Source: DATLZB01 sp035574175 (GTDB taxonomy: Bacteria; Pseudomonadota; Alphaproteobacteria; Rhizobiales; Hyphomicrobiaceae). From it: DNA of 25,909 nucleotides. The first letter of the stretch is position 1. Each line of letters starts with the position of its first letter. Under the pieces are notes generated by a model, which made no database searches, was not told the origin of the DNA, and was given only the letters and a program-made list of their open reading frames with translations. Shown one piece after another: positions 9,695-16,718 of this stretch. The stretch lies in assembly GCA_035574175.1 (NCBI GenBank), contig DATLZB010000205.1, positions 1-25,909 of the forward strand. The letters run 5' to 3'. The position numbers and the translations under genes are program-made.

Positions 9695-10891
9695 ATGCCA
9701 GAAACCCAGATAGAGAAACGCCCGTTCACGATCAACTTCGGGCCGCAGCATCCGGCCGCCCACGGTGTGCTCCGCCTTGTGCTGGAGCTTGACGGCGAGG
9801 TGGTGGAGCGGGTCGATCCCCATATCGGCCTGCTGCATCGCGGCACCGAGAAGCTGATCGAGCACAAGACCTACCTGCAGGCCATCGGCTACTTCGACCG
9901 GCTCGACTACGTCGCGCCGATGAACCAGGAGCACGCCTTCTGCCTGGCAGCAGAGCGGCTGCTCGGCATCGCGGTGCCCAAGCGCGCACAATTGATCCGC
10001 GTGCTCTACTGCGAGATCGGCCGGCTCCTGTCCCATTTGTTGAACGTCACCACCCAGGCCATGGACGTGGGCGCCCTCACCCCACCCCTGTGGGGCTTTG
10101 AGGAGCGCGAGAAGCTGATGGTGTTCTATGAGCGCGCCTCGGGCAGCCGCATGCACGCCAAGTACTTTCGCATGGGCGGCGTGCACCAGGACCTGCCGCC
10201 GGAGCTGATCGAGGACATCGCCGAGTTTTGCGAGACCCACCCCAAGGTTCTTGACGACATCGAGGGGCTGTTGACCGAGAACCGCATCTTCAAGCAGCGC
10301 AACGTCGACATTGGGGTGATCAGCCTGGAGGACTGCTTCCGCTGGGGCTTCTCGGGGGTCATGGTGCGCGGCTCGGGCGCGGCCTGGGACTTGCGCCGCG
10401 CGCAGCCCTACGAGTGCTACTCCGAGCTCGATTTCGACATTCCTGTCGGCAAGAACGGCGACTGCTACGACCGCTATTGCATCCGCATGGAGGAGATGCG
10501 CCAGGCGGTCAAAATTATGAAGCAGTGCTGCAACAAGCTGCTGTCGGCGGAAGGGCAGGGCCCCTATGTCGCCGAGGACAAGAAGGTGGTGCCGCCCAGG
10601 CGCGCCGAGATGAAGCGCTCCATGGAGGCGCTGATCCACCACTTCAAGCTCTACACGGAAGGCTTTCACGTGCCCCCGGGCGAGGTCTACGCTGCGGTGG
10701 AAGCGCCCAAGGGCGAGTTCGGCGTCTATCTCGTCTCCGACGGCTCCAACAAGCCCTACCGCTGCAAGATCAGGGCGCCCGGCTTCGCTCACCTGCAGGG
10801 CATGGACTTCTTGACCCGCAAGCACATGCTGGCCGATGTGTCCGCCATCCTGGGCTCGATCGACATCGTGTTCGGCGAGATCGACCGGTAG
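9695..10891 (+). CDS. nuoD: NADH-quinone oxidoreductase subunit D (NuoD)
   Basis: NuoD is the 49-kDa subunit that, with NuoB, forms the quinone-binding site of complex I. The 398-residue length fits. It has FGPQHPAAHG near residues 15-24, the family signature LHRGTEKLIEHKTY at 47-60, and the conserved C-terminus FGEIDR. The ATG at 9695 gives the usual start PETQ-IRPFTINFGPQHP-like; upstream in-frame codons lie in the repeat beside the four-helix-bundle gene. A hairpin follows the stop at once, and the expected nuoE does not follow. A near copy of its last 29 coding bases is found at 11590-11618. Confidence 0.97.
   Translation: MPETQIEKRPFTINFGPQHPAAHGVLRLVLELDGEVVERVDPHIGLLHRGTEKLIEHKTYLQAIGYFDRLDYVAPMNQEHAFCLAAERLLGIAVPKRAQLIRVLYCEIGRLLSHLLNVTTQAMDVGALTPPLWGFEEREKLMVFYERASGSRMHAKYFRMGGVHQDLPPELIEDIAEFCETHPKVLDDIEGLLTENRIFKQRNVDIGVISLEDCFRWGFSGVMVRGSGAAWDLRRAQPYECYSELDFDIPVGKNGDCYDRYCIRMEEMRQAVKIMKQCCNKLLSAEGQGPYVAEDKKVVPPRRAEMKRSMEALIHHFKLYTEGFHVPPGEVYAAVEAPKGEFGVYLVSDGSNKPYRCKIRAPGFAHLQGMDFLTRKHMLADVSAILGSIDIVFGEIDR
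10861..10889 (+). repeat. Direct repeat copy 1: 3' end of nuoD
   Basis: These 29 bases recur at 11590-11618 in the same orientation with 27 of 29 identities. They cover the last codons of nuoD. The two copies bracket the Uma2 gene, 729 bases apart. Confidence 0.8.
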
Positions 10892-10892
10892 A

Positions 10893-10924
10893 ATCGCCGA
10901 ATCCAGCATGTTAGGATTGGCGAT
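10893..10924 (+). terminator. Hairpin directly after nuoD
   Basis: ATCGCCGAATCC (10893-10904) pairs with GGATTGGCGAT (10914-10924) over 11 bp with one bulged base and a 9-base loop, starting one base after the nuoD stop. There is no T run. It may end the nuo transcript or stabilise its 3' end. Confidence 0.4.
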
Positions 10925-10998
10925 CCCGCGCCGGTCTTGGGGCCTTCGCCACGGCAGCGCCTGCTCAGAATTTCGAGCAACAAAGATTAAGCACAGCA

Positions 10999-11577
10999 AT
11001 GAACGCATCAGCCTACCTGCGGGTCGACAAGGCAACGTTCTTCAAGTTCGTCGCCGCTCAGGCGGAGGGCCGGTTCGAGTACGAGGAGGGCCGCATCGTG
11101 CAGCAGATGACCGGTGGGACCCGGCGTCACGCGGCGATTGCACAGCGGTTCATTTCGATACTGGAGCGGCAACTCGACGCGTCGAGGTGGCTCGTCACCG
11201 GTCACGCCCGGGGTGTCGATGCGGGGCATACGGTCAGATACGCCGACGTGGTCGTGGAGCCTGCACGTGACACCTGGGACGATCTGTCTACCGATGCGCC
11301 GGTGCTGTTGGTTGAAGTGCTCTCGCCTTCGACCGAGCATCTCGACCTCAACGTCAAGCCCCCAGAGTACATGAGCCTAGCCACCCTGCTGGCCTACGTC
11401 GTTGCCAGCCAGGACGGCCCGGAGTGCTGGGTCTGGCAGCGGGATGCTGCCGGAGCGTTTCCTGAGAGGCCGGCGGAGATCAAGGGCCGCGCGGCCCAGA
11501 TCGAGGTCACGCGCCTCGGCCTCACCATCTCACTTGCGGAGGTCTACCGCGGCATCGGCGAGCGGGCGGGCGACTGA
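10999..11577 (+). CDS. Uma2-family (DUF820) putative endonuclease
   Basis: The 192-residue protein fits the Uma2 family, a PD-(D/E)XK nuclease-fold family of unknown biological role, common in cyanobacteria and scattered elsewhere. Visible motifs are YEEGRIV (28-34), the first acidic residue in VRYADVVVEPA (Asp83; the family usually has PDV here), LLVEVLSPSTEHLDLNVK (103-120) with Glu106 and Lys120 as likely catalytic residues. It looks intact. No strong ribosome-binding site is visible before the ATG. It lies immediately after nuoD where nuoE would be expected, between two copies of the nuoD 3' end, which suggests arrival by insertion or duplication. Confidence 0.88.
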   Translation: MNASAYLRVDKATFFKFVAAQAEGRFEYEEGRIVQQMTGGTRRHAAIAQRFISILERQLDASRWLVTGHARGVDAGHTVRYADVVVEPARDTWDDLSTDAPVLLVEVLSPSTEHLDLNVKPPEYMSLATLLAYVVASQDGPECWVWQRDAAGAFPERPAEIKGRAAQIEVTRLGLTISLAEVYRGIGERAGD

Positions 11578-11589
11578 GTGGCACGGCTC

Positions 11590-11618
11590 CGACCTCGTGT
11601 TCGGCGAGATCGACGGGT
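11590..11618 (+). repeat. Direct repeat copy 2: orphan fragment of a nuoD 3' end
   Basis: The sequence matches 10861-10889 at 27 of 29 positions and would encode DLVFGEIDG, compared with DIVFGEIDR at the end of nuoD. A few bases upstream (GGCTC) also match nuoD if a 3-base deletion is allowed. There is no other nuoD sequence beside it. Confidence 0.8.
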
Positions 11619-11765
11619 CTAGCGTTCCGTCTTAATAGCCTCGATGAAGCTGATGCAACTCTCCAGAACTACGAGAAAATCTTCCCCAAAGAGTTGGTCG
11701 TCCGGCAGGCGAAGCTTGGAAAAGCCTTCGGAAGTGTCGCCCTGCAGCTTGTCAATCCACCCGTT
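11619..11765 (-). pseudogene. Possible 3' fragment of an unidentified minus-strand gene
   Basis: On the minus strand a start-less open frame of about 47 codons reads like coding sequence (WIDKLQGDTSEGFSKLRLP, then DDQLFGEDFLVVLESCISF, then IEAIKTER) and ends at a TAG whose first base pairs with 11621. An in-frame TAG at its upstream end (near 11766) cuts it off. The stop codon abuts the nuoD-end copy exactly (11618/11619). I do not recognise the family; the coding claim rests on the amino-acid look of this frame alone. Confidence 0.35.
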
Positions 11766-11903
11766 CTAGAGCGTCGGATCCCCAGAGAAAACGGCTGGCA
11801 GGGCCGGCAGCTTGCAACACGAGAGGATGGACTGAGCCTCCCTGCGCTCGGCGTGACTATTCCGCTCGCGGACATCGATCGCTGGACGCCGCTTGGCGAG
11901 AGG
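11766..11903 (+). pseudogene. C-terminal remnant of a second Uma2-family gene
   Basis: The translated frame RENGWQGRQLATREDGLSLP followed by ALGVTIPLADID resembles the end of Uma2 proteins (a strand carrying xxGW, then the L-x-LG-TIPLADIY-like tail). The N-terminal and catalytic parts are absent. Its DNA differs clearly from the intact Uma2 gene upstream, so it is a remnant of a different family member rather than a recent copy. Confidence 0.55.
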
Positions 11904-11931
11904 CCAAGGCTCCAGCTTGAGATCCAGCCTC

Positions 11932-11962
11932 ACCGCGGCCGAGGACCGGCCGTTGCTCAGGT
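11932..11962 (+). repeat. 31-bp exact inverted copy of part of the ferredoxin-like gene
   Basis: These 31 bases are identical to the reverse complement of 14196-14226, which lies inside the minus-strand 4Fe-4S gene (codons for TAAEDRPLLR, between its third and fourth cluster motifs). Similarity breaks off on both sides. The sequence contains a GGCCG/CGGCC palindromic core that resembles the hairpin after lon, so a dispersed repeat is an alternative reading. Confidence 0.8.
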
Positions 11963-12104
11963 GGCCCGGATCGCTCGGCGAACGGCGAGCGGCAGCATCG
12001 AGAAGGGTCAATTGCGGAGCGAGGGTGGCATGCTCGCAACACAGGCTGTTTCGCGTCCGTGGCATAACTGAGCCGCGGCGTCAGGCGGGGCCTGAGGTTC
12101 TGCT

Positions 12105-13343
12105 GTGGAGTTTGAGGTCCTTTATGAGATTTGGGACGCGATCGATCGGCTTCTAAATAATCCGATAGTTCGTGTCATTTCCTATGTTGTCTCGCCGATA
12201 TTGGCGATCCTCGCATTCCTTTGGAACCGCAAGGATCGACGCGAGATTATCGAGAAGTCCACTGAGCTTGGCCGCCTGGAGAGCGAGGTCGAAAACGCGC
12301 ATAAATCGATTCGGGAGAAGCAGCACGAGCTGCAAACTGCCAGCGCTGAGATTGAGCGTCGCGGTGCGGAGATCAAGAGGCTCGAGGATGACCTGCGCAG
12401 GATAACCGAAGGCTCACAAGAGCTGTGGAAGCTACGGCGCGCCAAGGCTTTCCCCGAGTATTTAACATGGCTTCGCGATCCAGCAGGAGCAAAGCTCATC
12501 ACCTTCGGCAACCTGAAGGGCGGTGTCGGCAAGACGACATTGGCGGCAAACTTTGCCGCCTATCTGAGCCACACCCGCAACAAGCCTGTGCTTTTGGTCG
12601 ATTTGGATTACCAAGGCTCGCTCTCGAATATGCTGATGCTGGCGAACGAGCGAGAGGAGGTGGAGTCTCGCGTCGATTTCTTGTTTGACAAAGCGGCCGA
12701 CCTAGCCACGGTCGACCGAGCGGCCGAGCACCTGGCACCGAAACTCAGTCGCGCATGGCTGGTGCCGGCCAATTATACGTTCGCGCAACTCGAAAACCGC
12801 TTGCTGCTTCAGTGGCTGCTTCAGGACGAAGGGGAAGTGGACGTTCGATTCCGTCTCTCCAACGCGCTGCTGCGCCCAGATGTGCGACGTAGGTATGCAG
12901 CTATTATCCTTGATATGCCGCCCCGCATGACCCTCGGTTCACTGAACGCGCTCGTGGCCAGCCACTTTTTTGTCGTTCCGACCGTTCTCGACAAGCTGTC
13001 GGTCGAGGCGGTTGGACAATTCCTTACGAACATGCGGGCTATCAGCGAGGATCTCCATCTCGATATTGAGTTGGCTGGCGTTGCTGGAGTGATGACGCGA
13101 GCGAGGAAACTCTCCTCTGCGGAGAGCGCGGCGCTTGAGCGGGCGCGTGAGGGAAGTGCGATTTGGCGAGATGGTCGCGATTATGTCTTCAAAACAATTC
13201 TGCCTCGGAAGGTTGACATTGCTAATGCCGCTGGTGAGGATCTCGCATACTTTGGCGCGGATGCCGAAGGTCGCCTTGCAGACCTGTTTGACCCCCTCTT
13301 CGAAGAGATTTGCACCGCAGTGTGGAGGGGTAACGGACCCTAG
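12105..13343 (+). CDS. ParA/MinD-like P-loop ATPase with N-terminal membrane helix and coiled coil
   Basis: The 412-residue protein has three parts. Residues 21-40 form one hydrophobic helix followed by NRKDRR, which suggests the rest is cytoplasmic. Residues about 45-105 form a charged heptad-rich coiled coil. From about 128 there is a ParA-type ATPase: deviant Walker A NLKGGVGKTTLAAN (KGGVGKTT at 138-145, with the signature lysine), switch I LLVDLDYQGSLS (163-173), and Walker B IILDMPPR (267-274). Such ATPases dimerise on ATP and position DNA or protein cargo; this one would be tethered to the membrane. The start is a GTG with TGAGG upstream. The 5' part is visibly richer in A and T than the flanking operons. 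No parB or centromere-like repeats are near, so plasmid partition is unlikely. A small gene follows in the same direction. Confidence 0.85.
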   Translation: MEFEVLYEIWDAIDRLLNNPIVRVISYVVSPILAILAFLWNRKDRREIIEKSTELGRLESEVENAHKSIREKQHELQTASAEIERRGAEIKRLEDDLRRITEGSQELWKLRRAKAFPEYLTWLRDPAGAKLITFGNLKGGVGKTTLAANFAAYLSHTRNKPVLLVDLDYQGSLSNMLMLANEREEVESRVDFLFDKAADLATVDRAAEHLAPKLSRAWLVPANYTFAQLENRLLLQWLLQDEGEVDVRFRLSNALLRPDVRRRYAAIILDMPPRMTLGSLNALVASHFFVVPTVLDKLSVEAVGQFLTNMRAISEDLHLDIELAGVAGVMTRARKLSSAESAALERAREGSAIWRDGRDYVFKTILPRKVDIANAAGEDLAYFGADAEGRLADLFDPLFEEICTAVWRGNGP

Positions 13344-13432
13344 GACTCTTTTCAGCCGCGGAATCGGTGTACCGAGGCTCCGTCGAAGGGCACCTCGTCG
13401 GGCGTTGCCCAGCTCTGGCGAGGGGGCCTACT

Positions 13433-13771
13433 ATGGGCATCTTCCGGTTTGCAGAGGTGTTCGAGCAACTTACGGGCAATATGGCTTCGGCGCGCAAGGT
13501 CAAGGCCGACGAGACAAAGGTGGCATCTTGGGTTGGCCGACTGGTGGCTGTTGGGGCTGACCGGCCGCAGTTCGAGAGCGCATTTGCCGACCTGCAGCAT
13601 GACTCCGGGCTAACCGCTGCAGACGTGATTGCCATCGCGCGTGCCTACAACAAGGGTGGCAGGAGGCCAGCGTCGAAGGCGGCAGCGCTCGCCTTAATTA
13701 GGAAGCGGTTCGTTGAAATCGTGAGAACCGTCAACAAGCACAAGGTGGCGGAGAAAGCTCGGCCCTGGTAG
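13433..13771 (+). CDS. Small protein of unknown function downstream of the ParA-like gene
   Basis: I do not recognise this 112-residue protein. It begins MGIFRFAEVFEQLTGNMASA, is predicted to be mainly helical and soluble, has basic ends, and ends KHKVAEKARPW. No signal peptide, membrane segment or cysteine is seen. The ATG at 13433 follows AGGGGG at good spacing. It lies 89 bases after the ParA-like gene on the same strand and ends 17 bases before the convergent ferredoxin-like gene. It is the natural candidate partner of the membrane-tethered ATPase, but that is inferred from position only. Confidence 0.75.
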   Translation: MGIFRFAEVFEQLTGNMASARKVKADETKVASWVGRLVAVGADRPQFESAFADLQHDSGLTAADVIAIARAYNKGGRRPASKAAALALIRKRFVEIVRTVNKHKVAEKARPW

Positions 13772-13788
13772 GGCCGCAATGGGCACCT

Positions 13789-15837
13789 CTACACCTCCCC
13801 CTTCTCGATCTTTTCCAGCATCTTGCGCTCGCGCTCGGCGAGATAGTCGTCGGTGGTGCGCGCCGGCGGTCGCTCGGCCGCCGCATAAGGGTCGAGCCCC
13901 TGGTTGGTCACCGCCGTCACCCGGCAGTTGTCGCACATCTTGACAAGGTCGAGGCGGGCCGCATTCGCCCCGGAAAACATCCAGTGCTTGCCTTCGAGCT
14001 TGGCGACGACGCGCTCGATCGTGCTCCTGACGCCGAACGGCTTGCCGCACGAGATACACAGGAACGGCTCCTCCTGCTTCAAGATCACCGGCCCCTCCTC
14101 GAAGGCCTTGAAGCTCAGCCGAGGCTCGAGCGAGATCACCTTCTCCGGGCACGTCGCCTGGCACAGCCCGCACTGCACGCACAGACTTTCGTCGAACCTG
14201 AGCAACGGCCGGTCCTCGGCCGCGGTCAGCGCCGAGGTCGGGCAGGCCGATACGCAGGAGAGGCAGAGCGTGCAGCCCGCGACAGTGACGTTGACGCGGC
14301 CGAAGGGTGCGCGCGCCGGCAGCGGGACCTGCTCGACCGGGCTCGGGGCCACCCGGGCAAGCTCGCGCAAGGCCAGCACCAGCAGCTCGCGTTTGGCGCC
14401 GGCCGGCAAAAAGGTCGCCGGTTGCGCCGCAGTCCGCGCCGGCGGCAGCGTGTTCAGCGCCTCGACAAGCTGATCCGGATCGTCGGTCTCGATGGTGCCG
14501 ACGCACCCTTCGCCGAAGCCGAGCGCGGCCAGCACCGGTCGGGCCAGTGCGACGGTCTGCGCGAGCCCGCTCATGTCGTGGCGCGGTTTGGCTCTGAGCA
14601 GCAGGCGGACGTGCGCCGCACCGTAAGCGAAACTTGCGGCGATCGTCTCGAGCCCCGCTTGGGTCACTTCGTTGACGGCGACGGGAATGACGGGCGCAGG
14701 TAGACCGCGCGAGAAGCGCGCCGCCGCGTCGATCAGCGCCGCGCCGTGGTCCTCATCGTGAAAGAGCAGGACGGCATCCTTGCCGCCGGCCGCACGATAG
14801 GTGGTGAGCAGCGTGCGCAGCTTGCCCATCAGCCGCTCCGTCGAGGGCAGGGCATACTGGGCGGCCCCCGTCGGGCAGGTGGCGCTGCAGGCGCCGCATC
14901 CTCCGCACAGGTAGGGGTCGATTGAGACGTGATTGCCGGCCGGCTCGATGGCCCCGGCCGGGCAAAGTTCAAGGCAGCGCGTGCAGCCAGTGATCCGCGA
15001 GCGGGAGTGGGCGCACAAGTCGGCCGTGAACTTGATGTAACGCGGCTTGTCGAACGTGCCGACGAGGTCGGCGGCCTGCCGGATCAGCCGCTCGATGGCT
15101 GCCTCGTTGCCAGGGTCGGCGCGCAGGTAGCCCGGCCGTAGGTCCGGTGCGGTAAAGAGCGGCGGCCGCCCACTCACGTCGATCACCACGTCGGCACGGG
15201 ATACCGCGCCGTTGCGCGCAGGCCCGAACACGTAGGCCTGGCGCGAGGACGGGGCCGGCTCGGCAAAGCCGTCGATGACGAGTTCGAACTGACCGAGGTG
15301 GCCCTTTGCCGTCCTGATGACGCCCTTGCGCACCGGAAAGGCGGTGGTGCGCGGCGGGACGACGTCCTCCGTGGCGGTGAGCAGCACGGTGATGTCGAGG
15401 GTTTCTTTGAGCGCCTGCGCAATCTTGAGCGCGGTTTCATCGTGCCCGTAGATGAGCGTGACGCCCTCGCTGGTTAGGGTTACGAACGGCGCAGGCTCGG
15501 CCTCCTCGCGTGCCGCGGCGATGAGCGCGGCCATCTTGGGTGCCGCGTCGGCCGCCGCCTCCGACCAACCCGCCGTCTCGCGGATATTGACGAAGGAGAG
15601 CGCGGCGCCGAGGCTCTCCTCGCCCGCCACCTCGCGGAACAAGGGCTCCTCCTGCGTACAGGCAACGATGAGACGGTCGGCACTTGCAGCGCCCCGGAAT
15701 TCGGCCAGTTCGCTCCGGCACAGCTGGCGCGCGCCGCTGACCGCAAGGCCCGGACAGGCCGATGCGACCCGCTCAAGATCAAGCGGCATCGTATTCTCGC
15801 ACGAGCAGAGCAGCGCACGCGCCTTGCGGTTTTCCAT
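13789..15837 (-). CDS. Multi-cluster 4Fe-4S ferredoxin-like protein of the formate dehydrogenase locus
   Basis: The 682-residue protein has at least four [4Fe-4S] sites: Cys275/285/288/292 (GCTRCLELCP), Cys311/314/317/321 (CGGCGACSATCP), Cys522/525/528/532 (GCTLCLSCVSACP) and Cys553/556/559/563 (CVQCGLCQATCP). Two further CXXC pairs (594/597 and 635/638) near the C-terminus could bind another metal. The N-terminal 120 residues, with CSCEN and VACTQEEPLF, recall HdrA-type electron-transfer proteins, but no flavin motif is evident. There is no export signal, so it should be cytoplasmic. It diverges from the formate dehydrogenase accessory genes, and relatives occur beside such clusters, so a role in electron supply or in maturing the enzyme is plausible. 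The exact function is unknown. Confidence 0.88.
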   Translation of the reverse strand: MENRKARALLCSCENTMPLDLERVASACPGLAVSGARQLCRSELAEFRGAASADRLIVACTQEEPLFREVAGEESLGAALSFVNIRETAGWSEAAADAAPKMAALIAAAREEAEPAPFVTLTSEGVTLIYGHDETALKIAQALKETLDITVLLTATEDVVPPRTTAFPVRKGVIRTAKGHLGQFELVIDGFAEPAPSSRQAYVFGPARNGAVSRADVVIDVSGRPPLFTAPDLRPGYLRADPGNEAAIERLIRQAADLVGTFDKPRYIKFTADLCAHSRSRITGCTRCLELCPAGAIEPAGNHVSIDPYLCGGCGACSATCPTGAAQYALPSTERLMGKLRTLLTTYRAAGGKDAVLLFHDEDHGAALIDAAARFSRGLPAPVIPVAVNEVTQAGLETIAASFAYGAAHVRLLLRAKPRHDMSGLAQTVALARPVLAALGFGEGCVGTIETDDPDQLVEALNTLPPARTAAQPATFLPAGAKRELLVLALRELARVAPSPVEQVPLPARAPFGRVNVTVAGCTLCLSCVSACPTSALTAAEDRPLLRFDESLCVQCGLCQATCPEKVISLEPRLSFKAFEEGPVILKQEEPFLCISCGKPFGVRSTIERVVAKLEGKHWMFSGANAARLDLVKMCDNCRVTAVTNQGLDPYAAAERPPARTTDDYLAERERKMLEKIEKGEV

Positions 15838-15889
15838 GGTCTCGCCCGGGGGCTCGGTAGCGGCGCTCGCGGAACGAGCGTCTGCACGC

Positions 15890-15919
15890 TATATGTCCAC
15901 GTGCGGCTTGATATGACAA
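15890..15919 (-). promoter_or_regulatory. Possible promoter for the ferredoxin-like gene
   Basis: Read on the minus strand, TTGTCA (15919-15914) and CATATA (15895-15890) are 18 bases apart, within the 137-base divergent gap and about 55 bases before the start codon. The match is only moderate. No comparably clear plus-strand promoter was found for the divergent accessory operon. Confidence 0.3.
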
Positions 15920-15974
15920 CCCTGGGTCCAAGGGAGCGCTGGCCGCGGCGAAGCTTGGCAGGGAGGAGCCGAGC

Positions 15975-16718
15975 ATGGCAACGACAATAGTGAGAGAGGG
16001 GCTGGACCTGCCCCCCATCTACCGTGAGGTCGGCCTGCGCGAGTTGGGCGATGCCTATGCCAAGGCGATCGAAATGGCGCCCTCCGTAGGGGCCGGCACG
16101 CTGGTTTGGGTGCGACGTTTTGATTTGGTTGAAACGGCTGTCATCCTGGAGCCGGAAGAGCCGCTCGCCTCGGCCCGTCGCGCGCTGTTCGCCGGCATGA
16201 ACGCCGCGGGCGATGCGCTGGCCGCGTTCTGTCCGCCCGAAAAACCGATCACCTTTACCTGGCCCGATGCGATCTATCTCGACGGCGGCCTGGTCGGCGG
16301 AGCGCGGCTTGATTGGCCTCCGGACGCGGCCGAGAAAGATCCGCCGGCTTGGTTGGTCCTTGGCTTGATGCTGCGCAGCACGGTGCATGCCGCCCGCCGG
16401 CCCGACGTTGCCCACAAGTATCGCACCACGCTTGAGGACGAGGGCTTCGAAGTCCTGGATCCGGCCGAGCTGATCGCCAGTTTCGCTCGCCACCTGATGG
16501 TGCACCTTGACCGCTGGCAGGCGGACGGGTTTACCCAGGTCGGCGCCGACTACCTCGCACGGCTGCCGCCGGAGCGCGGTCCGAGACGGGCGATCCTCGC
16601 CAACGGCGACTTGATCGTGCGCGGACCCAAGGGCAGCGTCGCCGAGCGCAAGTCTTTGCTGGAAGGGCTTGCTACCTGCCAATGGCTCGACCCCGACACG
16701 CGGGAGCCGTGGCTGTGA
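15975..16718 (+). CDS. Biotin/lipoate-protein-ligase-like protein (DUF4444 type)
   Basis: The 247-residue protein resembles the biotin/lipoate ligase fold proteins that travel with formate dehydrogenase genes in alphaproteobacteria. The N-terminal two thirds carry the fold, with VWVRRFDLVETAVILEPEEP (45-64) and FTWPDAIYLDGGLVGGARLD (93-112); the C-terminal part (about 175-247), with RWQADGFTQV and LARLPPERG, fits the DUF4444 tail. It may attach or handle an acyl or biotinyl group, but no substrate in this locus is known. It is the first gene of the accessory operon and its stop overlaps the GTG of the next gene. Confidence 0.85.
   Translation: MATTIVREGLDLPPIYREVGLRELGDAYAKAIEMAPSVGAGTLVWVRRFDLVETAVILEPEEPLASARRALFAGMNAAGDALAAFCPPEKPITFTWPDAIYLDGGLVGGARLDWPPDAAEKDPPAWLVLGLMLRSTVHAARRPDVAHKYRTTLEDEGFEVLDPAELIASFARHLMVHLDRWQADGFTQVGADYLARLPPERGPRRAILANGDLIVRGPKGSVAERKSLLEGLATCQWLDPDTREPWL

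Noticed and set aside
9614..11035. 473-codon open frame on the minus strand opposite nuoD
   Set aside because: It is antisense to a fully conserved nuoD, and no motif is recognisable.
11694..12071. Open plus-strand frame of 125 codons as an intact gene
   Set aside because: Only a short stretch resembles the Uma2 C-terminus; the rest runs through the ferredoxin-derived copy in another frame, and no ribosome site or full family domain is present.
12105..13343. Plasmid partition locus (parAB)
   Set aside because: There is no ParB-like protein, no iteron or parS-like repeats and no replication gene nearby, and the downstream protein does not look like a DNA-binding adaptor.
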